DNA of 64,000 bases from Chryseobacterium wanjuense (GTDB lineage Bacteria; Bacteroidota; Bacteroidia; Flavobacteriales; Weeksellaceae). Numbering within the stretch: position 1 is the first letter of the stretch; each line of letters begins with the position of its first letter. The DNA is taken from positions 1,426,001 to 1,490,000 of the forward strand of contig NZ_FOIU01000001.1 in assembly GCF_900111495.1 (NCBI RefSeq), written 5' to 3'. Position numbers and translations under genes: made by a program. The notes under the pieces were generated by a model, which saw nothing but the letters and a program-made list of their open reading frames with translations, had not been told where the DNA came from and ran no database searches. Shown one piece after another: positions 63,405 to 64,000 of this stretch.

Positions 63405-63435
63405 AAAAAAAGCAGAGAAATTTTCTCTGCTTTTT
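63405..63435 (+). terminator. terminator of the small membrane protein gene
   Basis: AAAAAAGCAGAGAAA pairs with TTTCTCTGCTTTTT, with no unpaired bases in the stem. Confidence 0.9.
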
Positions 63436-63465
63436 CTTTTGTTGAATGGTTGATTTTATTTAATA

Positions 63466-63547
63466 AAGTCTTCGACTCCGCTCAGACTGACATCTCTAAT
63501 ACTATCTGCAATTTATCCATTGTTAGTCTGAGTGGAATCGAAGACTT
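63466..63547. repeat. 26-30-26 inverted-repeat element
   Basis: Arms 63466-63491 and 63522-63547, 26 bases with three G-T-type differences, and a 30-base loop; same geometry as 2079-2160. The arm starts AAGTCTTCGACTCCGCTCAG. Confidence 0.8.
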
Positions 63548-63562
63548 GAACCAATAGTAATT

Positions 63563-63751
63563 TTATTCCTTTTTCTTCCTCCCCGAATTAACCAGACTTT
63601 GATGAAGCAAATACTCAATCTGTCCATTTACACTTCGGAATTCGTCATTTGCCCATTTTTCCAGAAGCTTGTAAGTGGACTCATCTATCCTTATCACGAA
63701 AGATTTTTTGCCTTTGTTTTCGGGAGAGTTTTGAGTTTTTTCTGATTTCAT
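63563..63751 (-). CDS. Arc-like ribbon-helix-helix protein
   Basis: 62 residues. After a charged N-terminus, KKSFVIRIDESTYKLLEKWANDEFRSVNGQIEYLLHQSL fits the Arc family: a beta strand (SFVIRI), helix A and helix B. Such dimers bind DNA with the strand. The target is unknown; no partner toxin gene is visible. Confidence 0.75.
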   Translation of the reverse strand: MKSEKTQNSPENKGKKSFVIRIDESTYKLLEKWANDEFRSVNGQIEYLLHQSLVNSGRKKKE

Positions 63752-63777
63752 TTTTTTTGTTTCTAATGCTTTTGTTT

Positions 63778-63957
63778 TAACGCAAAGAGCGCTAAGATTT
63801 CTTTAAATTATTGTGAATATTTTTCGTTCGCAAAGGCGTTGCACTCAGTGAAGGGTGTTTGTACTGTCATTCTGAATGGGAACGAAGTGGGATGAAGAAT
63901 CTGTTTTTTTACCCTTTATGTAAACGAATCTCTTCTTCATCAAAATGACAAACTTTG
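63778..63957. repeat. two dispersed repeat units at the window end
   Basis: An ACGCAAAGAGCGCTAAG unit (63779-63800) and an inverted pair: TGTCATTCTGAATGGGAACG (63867) running to GAAGAATCTG, mirrored by AATCTCTTCTTCATCA...ATGACAAA (63926-63952). No gene is seen from 63752 to 64000. Confidence 0.6.
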
Positions 63958-64000
63958 CGAAAATTTTAATTATTCACTATTAATTATACAAAGTTCCCGC

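Overview
The window looks like chromosome of a Flavobacteriia member close to Chryseobacterium (Weeksellaceae). The basis is AT-rich DNA, promoters of the Bacteroidetes type (TTTG, about 19 bases, TAnnTTTG), no Shine-Dalgarno motifs, several secreted proteins with the type IX secretion (T9SS) C-terminal tag (YPNP..D.LN), flavobacterial gene neighbourhoods, and intergenic spaces full of small dispersed repeats. No phage, insertion sequence, CRISPR array or rRNA was seen.

Layout. 1-1329: a tightly overlapping minus-strand set (YfiT/BstA-like, DUF1569, YtxJ) suggesting bacillithiol biochemistry. 1439-4629: nicotinamidase, an RsuA-type pseudouridine synthase and aroB. 4902-8333: four tandem outer-membrane beta-barrel genes, each with its own sigma-54-like (-24/-12) promoter and its own terminator. 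8417-12166: purF, purC, a DUF3307 membrane protein and a SatD-like HTH protein behind three evenly spaced operator repeats. 12228-19082: a T9SS endonuclease I, an acyl-CoA dehydrogenase, a DinB protein and a large T9SS metalloprotease. 19684-21586: MazG-like, thioredoxin-like and DUF4230 proteins and a small charged protein. 21759-26362: leuACDB, with the operon broken by a repeat-filled gap. 26510-33368: a conserved hypothetical, thrS, infC (apparently starting on AUA), an alpha/beta hydrolase, rpmI and rplT. 33477-35909: duplicated T9SS M28 peptidases. 35973-43099: a complete his operon (G-D-C-B-H-A-F-IE) preceded by a 16-codon leader peptide rich in His codons and an attenuator. 43127-47950: dapD followed by four envelope-glycan genes. 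48139-52256: NlpC/P60 lipoprotein, unknown proteins, DoxX, an HxlR regulator, tRNA-Ala and a secreted fibre-like protein. 52462-58800: a GbsR/MarR-regulated RND efflux operon. 58873-63751: GNAT, DUF2007, lysine 6-transaminase with its aldehyde dehydrogenase, a small membrane protein and an Arc-like protein.

The observations most worth following are the his attenuator, the family of degenerate 7-nt-periodic tracts that fill intergenic gaps (at least ten in the window, some folding back on themselves), the sigma-54-like promoters shared by the outer-membrane array, and the 29-bp-spaced operators at the SatD-like gene. All function calls come from reading the sequences; no database search was run.
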